A stretch of 64,000 nt of DNA from Salegentibacter salarius (GTDB taxonomy: Bacteria; Bacteroidota; Bacteroidia; Flavobacteriales; Flavobacteriaceae). The stretch spans positions 1 through 64,000 of the forward strand of contig NZ_FVZF01000015.1 of NCBI RefSeq assembly GCF_900168265.1, in the 5' to 3' direction. How positions within the stretch are numbered: position 1 is the first letter of the stretch; every line of letters begins with the position of its first letter. Shown piece after piece: positions 16,895 to 26,725 of this stretch. The notes beneath the pieces are model-generated. The model saw nothing but the letters and a program-made list of their open reading frames with translations, did not search any database and had not been told where the DNA came from. Both the position numbers and the translations under genes were made by a program.

Positions 16895-19800
16895 ATGACA
16901 CCTAACAAAATTTTACTGTTTGTTGTTTTAATCTTCTTTTCTTTTAACGGAATTTCCCAGCGATCGGCTACTTATACGCACGATCTCGCCGAATTTAACA
17001 AAGCCCTTGAACTTTATAATAATCAGCAATTTTTGGCTGCTCAAAATTTATTTGATGAAGTTAAAGAGCAAACCGAAGACGAGAAAATTGAAGGCGATTG
17101 CGCTTACTATATCGCCAACGCCGCTGTAAGGTTAAATCAGCCCGGCGCCGACAGACTAATGGAGCGTTTTGTGAGTAGATACCCTACCAGTACCAAGACA
17201 AATTCAGCTTATCGAGATGTAGCCGATTATTATTTTCAAACCGGGAAATATTCATTGGCCCGCAAATGGTATGATAAAGTTGATGAAAACAGTATGAGCC
17301 GGGCAGAACGACAACGCTTTTACTTTAATAACGGGTACGCTTATTTTAAAGCGAAACAATATGATCAGGCTCGAACGTATTTAGAAAGAGTCCGGGATTC
17401 TAAAGAATTTGGTTCCCAGGCTAAATATTATATAGGTTATATGGCTTATGAAGGCGACGATTATGAAGCGGCCAATGAAAATTTTGAAGCGGTAAGCGGT
17501 AATGATCGTTATAGCGAAGACCTTTCTTACTTCCAGGCCGATATGAACTTCAAGTTAGGCAAATTTGAGGAAGCTATTAAACTGGCCAAAGAGCAATTAC
17601 AAAGTGCTAATCGCTTAGAGCGTTCTCAACTCAATAAGATAATAGGGGAGAGTTATTTCAACTTAGAACAATATGAAGAGGCTTTGCCATATTTGAAGGA
17701 ATATGATGGTGAACGCGGAAGATGGAATAATACCGATTATTATCAACTGGGTTACGCTTATTATAAACAGGGAGATTATGAAAACGCGATCTCTGAATTC
17801 AATAAGATCATAGACGGGAAAAATCAAATTGCGCAAAACGCTTATTATCACTTAGCGCAATCTTATTTAGAATCCGACCAAAAGCAGCAGGCTTTAAATG
17901 CTTTTAAAAATGCCAGCGAGATGAACTTTAATCCAAAAATTCAGGAAGACGCGTATATGAATTACGCTAAACTGAGTTATGAGATTGGGAATAGTTACGA
18001 AAGTCCTTCGCAGGTCTTGATTAATTTTATCGAAAAGTATCCAGATTCAGAGAACAGGGCAGCTATGGAAAGTTTGTTGATCGATTCTTTCCTTACTTCG
18101 GGTAACTATGAAGAAGCGATGCGTTTACTGGAGAATAACCGAAATTTTAGTGATAAGCAAGCTTACCAGAAAGTAGCTTACTATTACGGGCTTCAGCTTT
18201 ATGAGGATGGTGATTATGCAAAAGCCATCACTAATTTTGAAAAAGCACTTTCTGAACCGAGAGATCAGGAAATAACTGCAAAAGCAACCTTTTGGAAAGC
18301 CGAAAGTGAATATAATATTAACCGAATTGACGATGCTATAATTGGATATCGTGAATTTGCCGGTATGAATGCTGCAAAAGGCACAGAAGAATTGGAAAAC
18401 CTGGATTATAATCTTGGGTATGCTTACTTTAAAAAGAATGAATATTCTCGTGCCATAGAGTTCTTTAAACGCTATTCTGAAAATAGCTCTAATGAAGTTG
18501 CTCGTAGAAATGATGCTTTATTGCGTCTTGGTGATACCTATTTTGTAAGTAGCCAGTATTGGCCGGCAATTGAAGCTTATGATAAAGCACTTTCGCTAAG
18601 TGGTGATAACGACTATGCTGCATTTCAAAAGGCGATGAGCTATGGTTTTATAGATAGAAGAGACACTAAAATATCTGAGCTTAAAAGCTTTATAAATCAA
18701 TATTCGCGATCTTCTTTTAGAGACGATGCTATGTATGAGTTGGGGAACACCTATGTTTCTGCCAATAATACCGGCGAAGCTTTATCTGCTTACGATAGGC
18801 TAATTAGAGAAGTGCCACAAAGCGCATTTGTTCCTAAAGCAATGTTGCGCCAGGCCTTAATTCATTACAATGCCGATAATGGAAATCGGGCTTTAGAAAG
18901 ATTGAAGAAAGTAGTTAATGATTATCCAAATACGCCGGAAGCTAAGCAGGCAGTTTCTACTGCCAGAATGGTTTATGTAGATCTTGGCCGTACAGATGAA
19001 TACGCAAGCTGGGTACGAAATATAGATTTTGTTGAAGTAACTGATGCCGATCTAGATAACACTACTTATGAATCTGCTGAAAATCAATATTTCAATAATC
19101 AATATGACCGCGCAATTAGTGGATTTGAAGATTACCTGCAACGTTTCCCTAACGGAATACATTCTATAAACGCTAATTTTTATTTAGGTCAGTTATATTA
19201 CAGAGGTGGAAATAAAGATAAAGCGGCAGCGAATTATCGTTTTGTAGCCGATAAGCCTAAAAATGAATTTACCGAGCAGGCGCTTTCAAGATTATCTGAA
19301 ATCTTGCTGGAAAATGAAAACTATCGTGAAGCGGTTGGTTACTTAGAGAAGCTTGAGAAACAAGCCAGCTCTGAGCAGAATACAATTTTCGCACAGTCCA
19401 ATCTTATGAAATCTTACCTGGAGTTAGATCAACCAGATAAAGCGGCAAACTATGCTGACAAGGTTTTGGCTAATTCAGAGTCAGATTCAGAAGCGCGAAA
19501 TGATGCTCGTGTAATTGTAGCTCGTGCTGCTTTTGCTTCAGGGAATATGAGTAAAGCAAAAAGTGCTTATTCAGAAGTACAAAAAACAGCTAAAGGAGAA
19601 TTGGCTGCTGAAGCTTTATATTATGATGCTTATTTTAAAAATGAAAGCGGAAATTACGAAGCTTCCAATGCTGCAGTTCAAATTTTGGCTAAAGATTTTT
19701 CTGGCTATAAACGCTGGGGTGCTAAAGGTTTGGTTTTAATGGCAGATAATTTCTACGAGTTAGACGATACTTACCAGGCCACTTATATTTTGGAAAATGT

Positions 19801-19912
19801 AATTAAGAACTTCCAAAATTACCCTGAGATTGTGCAGGAGGCCAAGCAGGAACTTTCAAGAATAAAGACAGAAGCTGCAAAAACCAATTCTTCAGTAGAA
19901 GCAAATAATTAA
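16895..19912 (+). CDS. Large periplasmic tetratricopeptide repeat protein
   Basis: This 1005-residue protein has a signal peptide (MTPNKILLFVVLIFFSFNGISQ), then TPR-type helical repeats along its whole length. Typical repeats are LYNNQQFLAAQNLFDEV, YYQLGYAYYKQGDYENAISEFNK and YFNNQYDRAISGFEDYLQRFPNG. Such proteins are scaffolds. It is followed after 34 bases by a beta-barrel outer-membrane protein, a pairing often seen in Bacteroidota. A periplasmic scaffold acting with that barrel is likely. The specific function is unknown. Confidence 0.85.
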   Translation: MTPNKILLFVVLIFFSFNGISQRSATYTHDLAEFNKALELYNNQQFLAAQNLFDEVKEQTEDEKIEGDCAYYIANAAVRLNQPGADRLMERFVSRYPTSTKTNSAYRDVADYYFQTGKYSLARKWYDKVDENSMSRAERQRFYFNNGYAYFKAKQYDQARTYLERVRDSKEFGSQAKYYIGYMAYEGDDYEAANENFEAVSGNDRYSEDLSYFQADMNFKLGKFEEAIKLAKEQLQSANRLERSQLNKIIGESYFNLEQYEEALPYLKEYDGERGRWNNTDYYQLGYAYYKQGDYENAISEFNKIIDGKNQIAQNAYYHLAQSYLESDQKQQALNAFKNASEMNFNPKIQEDAYMNYAKLSYEIGNSYESPSQVLINFIEKYPDSENRAAMESLLIDSFLTSGNYEEAMRLLENNRNFSDKQAYQKVAYYYGLQLYEDGDYAKAITNFEKALSEPRDQEITAKATFWKAESEYNINRIDDAIIGYREFAGMNAAKGTEELENLDYNLGYAYFKKNEYSRAIEFFKRYSENSSNEVARRNDALLRLGDTYFVSSQYWPAIEAYDKALSLSGDNDYAAFQKAMSYGFIDRRDTKISELKSFINQYSRSSFRDDAMYELGNTYVSANNTGEALSAYDRLIREVPQSAFVPKAMLRQALIHYNADNGNRALERLKKVVNDYPNTPEAKQAVSTARMVYVDLGRTDEYASWVRNIDFVEVTDADLDNTTYESAENQYFNNQYDRAISGFEDYLQRFPNGIHSINANFYLGQLYYRGGNKDKAAANYRFVADKPKNEFTEQALSRLSEILLENENYREAVGYLEKLEKQASSEQNTIFAQSNLMKSYLELDQPDKAANYADKVLANSESDSEARNDARVIVARAAFASGNMSKAKSAYSEVQKTAKGELAAEALYYDAYFKNESGNYEASNAAVQILAKDFSGYKRWGAKGLVLMADNFYELDDTYQATYILENVIKNFQNYPEIVQEAKQELSRIKTEAAKTNSSVEANN

Positions 19913-19946
19913 TTCAACTTTCAACCTAACATTTAAGAATTTCTAT

Positions 19947-21674
19947 ATGCAAATGTTTTCAATAAAAAAGAGCCTTTTTTTAAGTATGTTTTTAATTGGC
20001 GGGGTTCTTTTTGCTCAAGATCCTATAGATAGTGAAACCGTGACTGTGGTAAAACCATATACGCCTACGGTAAAAGACGCTAACAAAATAAAGCAAACCC
20101 CTAGCCAGTCAGATTCTGTGAGAACAGAAAAACGACCTGTGCAGTATAGTATATTTTCAGTTCCGGTGGCTTCTACTTTTACCCCGGCAAAAGGGCGTGC
20201 TACCACTGTTGAAAGAGAAAGACGCGTAAAGGTTTATGATAATTATGCAAGTCTTGGTTTCGGAAATTACGGGAATCTTTTAGCTGAATTTTACAGCAAC
20301 CTGGAAGTAAACCGAAGCGATAATTTTGGAATTTATTTAGATCATAATTCATCTCAGGGCGGGATAGATGGTATTGCATTAGATGATAAGTTTTATGATA
20401 CCGAGCTTAACTTAAGCTATAATTCTAAAACCCGCGATTTAGGTTGGAAGACCGAAATTGGTGCTCAACACCAACTCTTTAATTGGTATGGTTTACCGCA
20501 AAATGAGAACTTTAGTAACGATGAAATTAATGCTATAGATCCTTCTCAGAATTACTTTTCAGTATATGCAGGAGGAGAAATAGAGCTTTACGATTCGTTT
20601 TTCGACAATGCCAGGGCAAAGTTTAGGCATACCGGCGATTCCTATTCAACTTCAGAAAATCATTTTGATGCACGCGGTACTTTTGAAGTAAATATTGCAG
20701 ATGAGTTAATTACAACCAATGTTTATACTGATATTGTTCAGGGGCAAATGGGAGAAGAGTTTCTGGGATTCGGAAACTATGATTATACTTTTATGAACTT
20801 CGGGATAAACCCAAGTTTATTAATTCTAAGAGATGATCTTACCCTTGATCTTGGTGTAGCTTTCTATTATAGCCAGGATGTTGAAAATAGTGATGGTAAT
20901 TTTTATATCTATCCAAAAGTAACCGCAAGTTATAGACTGGGTGGTGATTATTTTACGCCTTACGCCGGCCTGGAAGGCGGCTTGCAACAAAATACCTATT
21001 ATAATTTTATACAGGAGAACCCTTATGTTTCTCCAAGTATAGAAATAAGGCCAACAGATAATGAGTACAATGCTTATGTTGGTGCAAAAGGGAAATTGAG
21101 TAATGCAGTTTCCTATAATTTTAAAACTGGTTATCAGTCTCAATTTAATAAAGCCTTGTTTAAGAAGCGTAATCCCCGGGCAAATGATATAATGACAGAA
21201 AATTATGCCTATGGGAATTCTTTTGAAGTTGTTTATGATGATGTAAAAACCCTGTCTATTGCCGGTGAACTAAATGTTGATGTGAACCAAAATTTTAGAT
21301 TGGGAATAAATGCTGAATATTTTGATTATAATACTGATGAGGAAGCCGAAGCCTGGAACCTACCAGATCTTAAAGCTTCGTTGAACGCCGATTATCAAAT
21401 TAACGAACAATGGTATACCGGCGCTAATTTATTTTTTATAGGAGAGCGCTTTGACCAGGAAAGAATAGTGGCTTCAAACGATCCAGTCTTAAATACCATT
21501 ACACTGGATAGTTATTTTGATGTAAATGCTCATTTAGGTTATCGTTTTAACGATAGGCTTTCTGTATTTGCAAAAGGAAGTAACTTGTTAAATAACGATT
21601 ATGAACGTTGGACTAATTTTAGAGTTCAGGGATTACAAGTTCTTGCAGGAGCTACTTATAAGTTCGATTTTTAA
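19947..21674 (+). CDS. TonB-dependent receptor-like beta-barrel protein
   Basis: This 575-residue protein has a signal peptide (SIKKSLFLSMFLIGGVLFAQ). A proline-rich linker (TVTVVKPYTPTVKDANKIKQ) and about 480 residues of beta-barrel strands follow, ending in an aromatic terminus (LAGATYKFDF). A plug domain of normal size is not seen, so it looks like the barrel part of a TonB-dependent receptor without the N-terminal plug. It is co-transcribed with the large TPR protein upstream and ends at a good terminator. The translated substrate or partner is unknown. Confidence 0.75.
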   Translation: MQMFSIKKSLFLSMFLIGGVLFAQDPIDSETVTVVKPYTPTVKDANKIKQTPSQSDSVRTEKRPVQYSIFSVPVASTFTPAKGRATTVERERRVKVYDNYASLGFGNYGNLLAEFYSNLEVNRSDNFGIYLDHNSSQGGIDGIALDDKFYDTELNLSYNSKTRDLGWKTEIGAQHQLFNWYGLPQNENFSNDEINAIDPSQNYFSVYAGGEIELYDSFFDNARAKFRHTGDSYSTSENHFDARGTFEVNIADELITTNVYTDIVQGQMGEEFLGFGNYDYTFMNFGINPSLLILRDDLTLDLGVAFYYSQDVENSDGNFYIYPKVTASYRLGGDYFTPYAGLEGGLQQNTYYNFIQENPYVSPSIEIRPTDNEYNAYVGAKGKLSNAVSYNFKTGYQSQFNKALFKKRNPRANDIMTENYAYGNSFEVVYDDVKTLSIAGELNVDVNQNFRLGINAEYFDYNTDEEAEAWNLPDLKASLNADYQINEQWYTGANLFFIGERFDQERIVASNDPVLNTITLDSYFDVNAHLGYRFNDRLSVFAKGSNLLNNDYERWTNFRVQGLQVLAGATYKFDF

Positions 21675-21697
21675 TAAATAAATCCTTACAAAATCTC

Positions 21698-21725
21698 AAA
21701 AAGCACCTTTTTAAGGTGCTTTTTT
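21698..21725 (+). terminator. Intrinsic terminator
   Basis: AAAAAGCACCTT and AAGGTGCTTTTT form a strong stem with a 3-base loop and T-tract, 24 bases after the barrel gene stop. Confidence 0.9.
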
Positions 21726-21938
21726 GTATTATTATCAACGCAATTTATCAACTAAAATTACTTGAAGTATTTAAATTCAGTCTATTGTGGTTTTGTTTTG
21801 TCGAAAATTCCTTAACAATAACACAACATTGAAAATTCAAAATTAACAATAGAACTAATTAATATTGTATCCAATTTTTGAGGAGGAATTACCACACCTT
21901 AAAATTTAAAATATTTAAAAAAATAAAAAAGCTACTTA
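21726..21938. other. Intergenic leader of the PiT-like gene
   Basis: AT-rich region. It should contain the promoter and a long 5' leader of the downstream carrier gene, including a purine-rich TTTTTGAGGAGGAATT near 21876-21891. I see no riboswitch family. Confidence 0.35.
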
Positions 21939-23066
21939 ATGGCAAAAGGTAAAAAGTTTCAAAGGAGTGACCGGTCCCGTCCATATTTGAATATTCTGGA
22001 CTTTATGGTTCAGGAAAAAGCTTTTCTTGCAATTGTAATTGTTGGTATTATTATGGCCGGAATATTTACCGGCAATAAAACTGCCGCTATGTGGCTTGGT
22101 TTTTTCTTTGCTGCTTATGCAACAGTAGCGAATGATAGTATCCAGTCTCTTGGAACTTTTATTGAAAGTAATAAGGCTAAGCGTTGGTGGATTTTATGGC
22201 TCTATGTGGGAACTATTTTCCTTGGAGTGGTAAGCTTTAGTTGGTTCTACTTTGATGGAGATGTTACCTTTCAACGCCTTCTCAAGCCCGATGGAACCTC
22301 TCCATATCCACACCCGGAGTCTTTCAGCTTTTTTCAAATTATAGCGCCATTAGTCTTGTTAATTCTAACCAGGCTTAAGATGCCGGTTTCTACCACTTTC
22401 CTTATTTTAAGTGTTTTTAGTGCCGATACCTCGGGGATTACCTCGGTGGTTTGGAAGAGTTGGACAGGTTATATTATGGCCTTTATACTGTCATTTTTGG
22501 TATGGTATCTTTCCTATAATTTTATTAAAAAGTACTTTAAAAGTAGGAAATTCAATAATAGTTGGACCGCCGTTCAGTGGATTGTAAGTGGTACGCTCTG
22601 GGGAGTTTGGGTAATGCAGGATGGCGCCAATATAGCCGTATTCTTGCCACGAAGCCTTGATGCTTTTCAATTTGTAGTCTTTGCACTTACCATTTTTGGA
22701 GGTTTAGGACTTTTGTTTTACCTGAGAGGAGATAAGATCCAGGAAGTAGTTAGTGAAAAATCTAGAATATCAGATATTCGTGCAGCAACTTTAGTAGATT
22801 TAACTTATGTAATTCTACTTATCTATAAATTGTTTATCAGTACAGTGCCTATGAGTACTACCTGGGTATTCCTTGGTATTATTGGCGGTAGAGAAATAGC
22901 GATAAGTTTGGCCAGAAACAAAAAAGGTAAGAAGCACCGTAAGAAGGCTGGTAAGATGATCTTTAAAGATTTTGCTTACGCAATGATTGGTCTATTCGTT
23001 TCGGTAGCGCTTGCTGCTGCAGCTAATAAAAGTATACGTGATCAAATTATTAATGCGGTCTTTTAA
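21939..23066 (+). CDS. PiT-like inorganic phosphate transporter family protein
   Basis: This 375-residue membrane protein has about ten hydrophobic helices and two inverted halves like the PiT family. The first half carries ATVANDSIQSLGTF, recalling the ANDxANxxG signature, and RLKMPVSTTF. The second half has MQDGANIAVFLPRSL and VPMSTTWVFLG. A long basic loop (KKGKKHRKKAG) precedes the last helix. PiT proteins move phosphate with H+ or Na+. The divergent first motif leaves the ion uncertain (phosphate or sulfate). The gene is monocistronic and bounded by terminators. Confidence 0.7.
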   Translation: MAKGKKFQRSDRSRPYLNILDFMVQEKAFLAIVIVGIIMAGIFTGNKTAAMWLGFFFAAYATVANDSIQSLGTFIESNKAKRWWILWLYVGTIFLGVVSFSWFYFDGDVTFQRLLKPDGTSPYPHPESFSFFQIIAPLVLLILTRLKMPVSTTFLILSVFSADTSGITSVVWKSWTGYIMAFILSFLVWYLSYNFIKKYFKSRKFNNSWTAVQWIVSGTLWGVWVMQDGANIAVFLPRSLDAFQFVVFALTIFGGLGLLFYLRGDKIQEVVSEKSRISDIRAATLVDLTYVILLIYKLFISTVPMSTTWVFLGIIGGREIAISLARNKKGKKHRKKAGKMIFKDFAYAMIGLFVSVALAAAANKSIRDQIINAVF

Positions 23067-23094
23067 ATTCGCTTAATAAATTAAATAATTGAAT

Positions 23095-23124
23095 AAAATG
23101 CGCCTTTACCGGGCGCATTTTTTA
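23095..23124 (+). terminator. Intrinsic terminator
   Basis: AAAATGCGCC and GGCGCATTTT flank a short loop, followed by T-rich sequence, 29 bases after the PiT-like gene. Confidence 0.9.
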
Positions 23125-23147
23125 TTTTTATCTAAAATTATAAATAA

Positions 23148-24776
23148 ATGAAAAACATATTACTTTTTTGCTTTTTAAGTATCGCCTTAATTTCCTGTAA
23201 TTCTGAAAATAAAGCAGAAGCCGATCTATTGGTTTATAATGCTGAAATTTATACGGTAGATGATGATTTTAGTACTGTGGAAGCTTTTGTGACAAAAGAT
23301 GGAAAATTTCTTGAGATAGGAACAGCTGAAGAACTTCAGGAAAAATATAAAGTCTCAGAAAAACTGGATGCCGGTGGCAAAAGTATTTTCCCGGGTTTTA
23401 TAGATGGTCATGCTCATTTTTATAGACTGGGGCTGCAACAACAACGTGTAGACCTTGCCGGGACCAGGAGTTTTAAAGAGGTAGTGCAGCGCATTGTTGA
23501 TTTTCAGAATAAGCGAAATGTGGAATTCATAACCGGTAGAGGATGGGACCAAAATGATTGGGAGAATAAAGAGTTTCCGAATAAAGATACTTTAGATCAA
23601 TTATTTCCCGATACCCCTGTTGCTGTAACTCGAATAGACGGCCATGCGCTTTTAGCCAACCAGGCTGCTTTAGATAAAGCCGGGATTACCACCGAAACAT
23701 CTTTTAGCGGTGGAGATATTGAACAGGAAAACGGAGAATTAACCGGTATTATTATAGACAATCCTATGGGGCTTGTTTCCAATGCCCAACCTGCTCCTTC
23801 TACCAAAGAGCAGGTAAACGCTTTAATGGATGCGCAAAAACTCTCGTTTAAATACGGATTGACCACAGTTGTAGACGCTGGGATAGATAAAGAGACCATA
23901 GAGCTTATCGATAGCCTTCATAAAGATGGAAGCCTTAAAATTAGGCTCTATGCTATGATTAGTAATACAGAGGAAAATCTTAATCACTATTTAGATAAAG
24001 ATCCTATTAAGACCGAAAGATTAAATGTACGCTCTGTGAAGTTTTATGGTGATGGCGCTCTTGGTTCAAGAGGCGCTGCTTTGAAGGAAGAATATAGTGA
24101 TCGTGCCGGCCATTTTGGAGCTTTGCTTTCGCCTGTTGAAGATTTTAAAGAAACAGCAGAACGTGTAGCTGCGTCAAAGTTTCAGCTGAATACACACGCT
24201 ATTGGAGATTCGGCAAACTACATGGTTTTAGAAACTTATGATCAACTTTTAGCGAATGATGAAAATCGAAGATGGAGAGTGGAACATGCGCAGGTAATAG
24301 ATGAAGAAGATTTTAAATATTTTAGCAAGAATATTATTCCTTCTGTTCAACCTACCCATGCAACCAGCGATATGTACTGGGCCGAAGATCGTTTAGGTGA
24401 AGAAAGAATACAGGGGGCTTATGCCTATAAGAAATTATTAGATCAAGCCGGAATTCTCGCTTTGGGAACCGATTTTCCCGTGGAAGAGGTAAGTCCGTTT
24501 CTTACTTTTTATGCTGCGGTTGCAAGACAGGATACCGATAATTTTCCCGAAGATGGTTTTATGAAAGAACAAGCCCTTTCAAGGGAAGAAACCTTAAAAG
24601 GAATGACCATTTGGGCGGCTTATGCAAATTTTGAAGAAAAAGAAAAAGGAAGTATAGAAGCCGGGAAATTTGCCGATTTTATTATTTTGGATAAGGATAT
24701 TATGAAAGTTAAGAATTCAGAAATCCCTGAAATTAAAGTTTTAGAAACATATTTAAATGGAGAAAAGGTATATTAA
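23148..24776 (+). CDS. Amidohydrolase family lipoprotein (YtcJ-like)
   Basis: This 542-residue protein has a lipoprotein signal (SIALISC, lipidated Cys about residue 17), then an amidohydrolase-3 domain. Metal-site motifs are GHAHFYR (about residues 85-91), HAIGDSA with a histidine near 350 and the C-terminal LGTDFPVEEVSPF aspartate. Family members hydrolyse amides, N-acyl groups or cyclic imides with Zn or Fe, and YtcJ-like proteins remain largely uncharacterised. It is probably anchored to a membrane facing the periplasm. The gene stands alone; the next gene has its own promoter. Confidence 0.85.
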   Translation: MKNILLFCFLSIALISCNSENKAEADLLVYNAEIYTVDDDFSTVEAFVTKDGKFLEIGTAEELQEKYKVSEKLDAGGKSIFPGFIDGHAHFYRLGLQQQRVDLAGTRSFKEVVQRIVDFQNKRNVEFITGRGWDQNDWENKEFPNKDTLDQLFPDTPVAVTRIDGHALLANQAALDKAGITTETSFSGGDIEQENGELTGIIIDNPMGLVSNAQPAPSTKEQVNALMDAQKLSFKYGLTTVVDAGIDKETIELIDSLHKDGSLKIRLYAMISNTEENLNHYLDKDPIKTERLNVRSVKFYGDGALGSRGAALKEEYSDRAGHFGALLSPVEDFKETAERVAASKFQLNTHAIGDSANYMVLETYDQLLANDENRRWRVEHAQVIDEEDFKYFSKNIIPSVQPTHATSDMYWAEDRLGEERIQGAYAYKKLLDQAGILALGTDFPVEEVSPFLTFYAAVARQDTDNFPEDGFMKEQALSREETLKGMTIWAAYANFEEKEKGSIEAGKFADFIILDKDIMKVKNSEIPEIKVLETYLNGEKVY

Positions 24777-24797
24777 AAGCATTAGACTAAAAATGGA

Positions 24798-24805
24798 TAC
24801 CTTTG
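24798..24805 (+). promoter_or_regulatory. -7 promoter element TACCTTTG
   Basis: Match to TAnnTTTG just after the amidohydrolase gene. It ends 21 bases before the ATG at 24827, so the peptidylprolyl isomerase gene has its own promoter. Confidence 0.5.
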
Positions 24806-24826
24806 CCTCTCAAAAAATATAAGAAA

Positions 24827-25759
24827 ATGAACGACGGATTATACGCTAAATTTTATACTACTAAAGGCCAGATTTTAGTAGAATTGGAATACGAAAAAGC
24901 ACCGGGAACGGTTGGAAACTTTGTTGGACTTGCCGAAGGTAAAATTGAAAATGATGCTTTTCCTCAGGGAAAACCTTATTACAACGGACTTAAATTTCAC
25001 AGGGTGATTCCTAACTTTATGGTTCAGGGCGGTGACCCACAGGGAACAGGAGTTGGCGGTCCCGGTTATAAATTTGAAGATGAAATTCACCCGGAACTAA
25101 AACACGATGCTCCCGGAAAACTTTCTATGGCAAATGCCGGTCCCGGAACTAATGGAAGTCAGTTTTTTATTACTCATACAGAAACTCCCTGGTTAGACGG
25201 GAAACATACTGTTTTTGGTAGCGTGATTCAGGGTCAGGATGTAGTAGATAGCATTCAGCAGGGTGATGAAATTGAAAAGCTAGAGATTATTAGATCTGGT
25301 GAAAAAGCAGAAAATTTTAACGCTGTAGAGTCTTTTAGACAATTTGATGGCGCCAAAGCCAAAAGAGAAGAAGCCGCTAAGAAAAGGGAGGAAGAATTAT
25401 TGGGAAAACTATCCCAGGGTTTTAAAACCACAGAAAGCGGACTTCGATATAAAATTGAAAAAAAGGGAGAAGGAGCAAAACCTGAAAAAGGTCAAACCGT
25501 TTCTGTACATTACAAAGGAATGCTAACCGATGGTAGCGTTTTTGACTCTTCTTATAAAAGAAATCAGCCGCTGGAATTTCCGGTAGGAGTAGGGCACGTA
25601 ATTAGCGGATGGGACGAAGGTATTCTACTTTTAAATGTGGGAGACCAGGCTCGTTTCGTAATTCCTTCGCATTTGGCATACGGAGAACGTGGTGCCGGTG
25701 GTGTTATTCCACCAAATGCAGCCCTTGTATTTGATGTGGAGCTAGTTGCAGTGAAATAA
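24827..25759 (+). CDS. Cyclophilin-FKBP fusion peptidylprolyl isomerase
   Basis: This 310-residue protein joins two unrelated prolyl isomerase folds. Residues 1-160 form a cyclophilin with [37 protein letters not shown] and [10 protein letters not shown], all intact active-site elements. A charged helix ([18 protein letters not shown]) links it to an FKBP domain (about 205-310) with [38 protein letters not shown] and [23 protein letters not shown]. No signal peptide is present, so it probably acts in the cytoplasm. I use the ATG at 24827; the TTG at 24803 lies in a promoter element. Confidence 0.93.
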   Translation: MNDGLYAKFYTTKGQILVELEYEKAPGTVGNFVGLAEGKIENDAFPQGKPYYNGLKFHRVIPNFMVQGGDPQGTGVGGPGYKFEDEIHPELKHDAPGKLSMANAGPGTNGSQFFITHTETPWLDGKHTVFGSVIQGQDVVDSIQQGDEIEKLEIIRSGEKAENFNAVESFRQFDGAKAKREEAAKKREEELLGKLSQGFKTTESGLRYKIEKKGEGAKPEKGQTVSVHYKGMLTDGSVFDSSYKRNQPLEFPVGVGHVISGWDEGILLLNVGDQARFVIPSHLAYGERGAGGVIPPNAALVFDVELVAVK

Positions 25760-25760
25760 A

Positions 25761-25786
25761 AGCCCCCTAACCCCCGAAGGGGGAAC
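25761..25786. repeat. Short GC hairpin motif CCCCCGAAGGGGG
   Basis: AGCCCCCTAACCCCCGAAGG followed by GGGAAC lies just after the isomerase stop codon. CCCCC (25771-25775) and GGGGG (25779-25783) pair around GAA. It is conspicuously GC-rich for this genome and resembles dispersed motifs in Bacteroidota. Only this copy was seen. Confidence 0.4.
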
Positions 25787-25796
25787 TTAAATAAAA

Positions 25797-25837
25797 AAAT
25801 ACCTCACAAGTTTCAAAAACCTGTGAGGTATTTTTTT
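25797..25837. terminator. Intrinsic terminator
   Basis: AAATACCTCACA and TGTGAGGTATTT form a stem, with T-tract, between the convergent isomerase and peroxiredoxin genes. Confidence 0.9.
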
Positions 25838-25842
25838 ATGAC

Positions 25843-25920
25843 GTCATCCTGAATTTATTTCAGGATCTAAGTTGTTGCAAATTATAAAAGCTTAGAATCT
25901 CGATGTAAATTCAGGATGAC
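25843..25920. repeat. Dispersed REP-like element, copy 2
   Basis: The left palindrome ATCCTGAATTTATTTCAGGAT is intact. The right half is degraded (ATCTCGATGTAAATTCAGGAT) and ends in GAC. It is placed directly after a terminator in a convergent 3'-3' gap. Confidence 0.7.
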
Positions 25921-25938
25921 ATACAAAAGTAGTTCGTC

Positions 25939-26580
25939 TTACTTAGAATCCGGCTGTGGCGTCATTCTAAGATATGGTTTTACCTCTTTAAAACCTTTTG
26001 GGAACATCTTCTTTGCATCTTCATTAGAAACCGAAGGGCTAATCACTACATCTTCTCCCTGCTTCCAGTTAGCCGGTGTGGCTACTTTCTGGTAGGCGGT
26101 AAGTTGTAACGAATCTATAACCCTAAGTAGTTCATCAAAATTTCTACCTGTACTCGCCGGGTAGGTGATCATTAACTTGATGGTTTTGTCTGGTCCAATC
26201 ACGTAAACTGACCGTACCGTAAGCGTATCATCGGCTTTTGGATGAATCATTCCGTAAAGATTAGAAACTTTTTTGTCTTCATCTGCAATAATTGGAAAAT
26301 TTACCGTGGTATTCTGGGTTTCATTAATATCGTCTATCCAGCCTTTATGTGATTTTACACCGTCTACACTTAAAGCCATTACTTTAGTGTTACGCGCTTC
26401 AAATTTATCTTTATATTTTGCCACCGTTCCTAATTCGGTGGTGCAAACCGGTGTATAATCTGCAGGGTGCGAAAATAAAATTCCCCAGCTATCTCCTAAA
26501 TAATCATAAAAATTGATTTTTCCTTCTGAAGTTTCGGCATCAAAATTTGGTGCTTTATCTCCTAATTTTAATTCGCTCAT
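25939..26580 (-). CDS. Peroxiredoxin, 1-Cys (Prx6) type
   Basis: This 213-residue enzyme reduces peroxides through its peroxidatic Cys46, seen in the motif PADYTPVCTTEL. The C-terminal extension (about 160-213, YQKVATPANWKQGEDVVI) is typical of the Prx6 group. No resolving cysteine is visible elsewhere in the protein, which agrees with a 1-Cys mechanism. It starts MSELKLGDKAPNF without a signal peptide, so it is cytoplasmic. It ends next to a REP-like element. Confidence 0.92.
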   Translation of the reverse strand: MSELKLGDKAPNFDAETSEGKINFYDYLGDSWGILFSHPADYTPVCTTELGTVAKYKDKFEARNTKVMALSVDGVKSHKGWIDDINETQNTTVNFPIIADEDKKVSNLYGMIHPKADDTLTVRSVYVIGPDKTIKLMITYPASTGRNFDELLRVIDSLQLTAYQKVATPANWKQGEDVVISPSVSNEDAKKMFPKGFKEVKPYLRMTPQPDSK

Positions 26581-26725
26581 AATATTGTCTTTTTTAGTGA
26601 TTCGTACTATAAAATTAAAGAATAATATTCAGTAAAACCTATTATACCAATAGGATTTACTTGCTTTGTGATAAGATTAACTGATTGTAATTTTTTAGTA
26701 ATTGAAACTGAACAAAGTTTTAAAT

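Noticed and set aside
21726-21938. Riboswitch in the leader of the PiT-like gene
   Set aside because: No conserved core recognised; the region is simply AT-rich.
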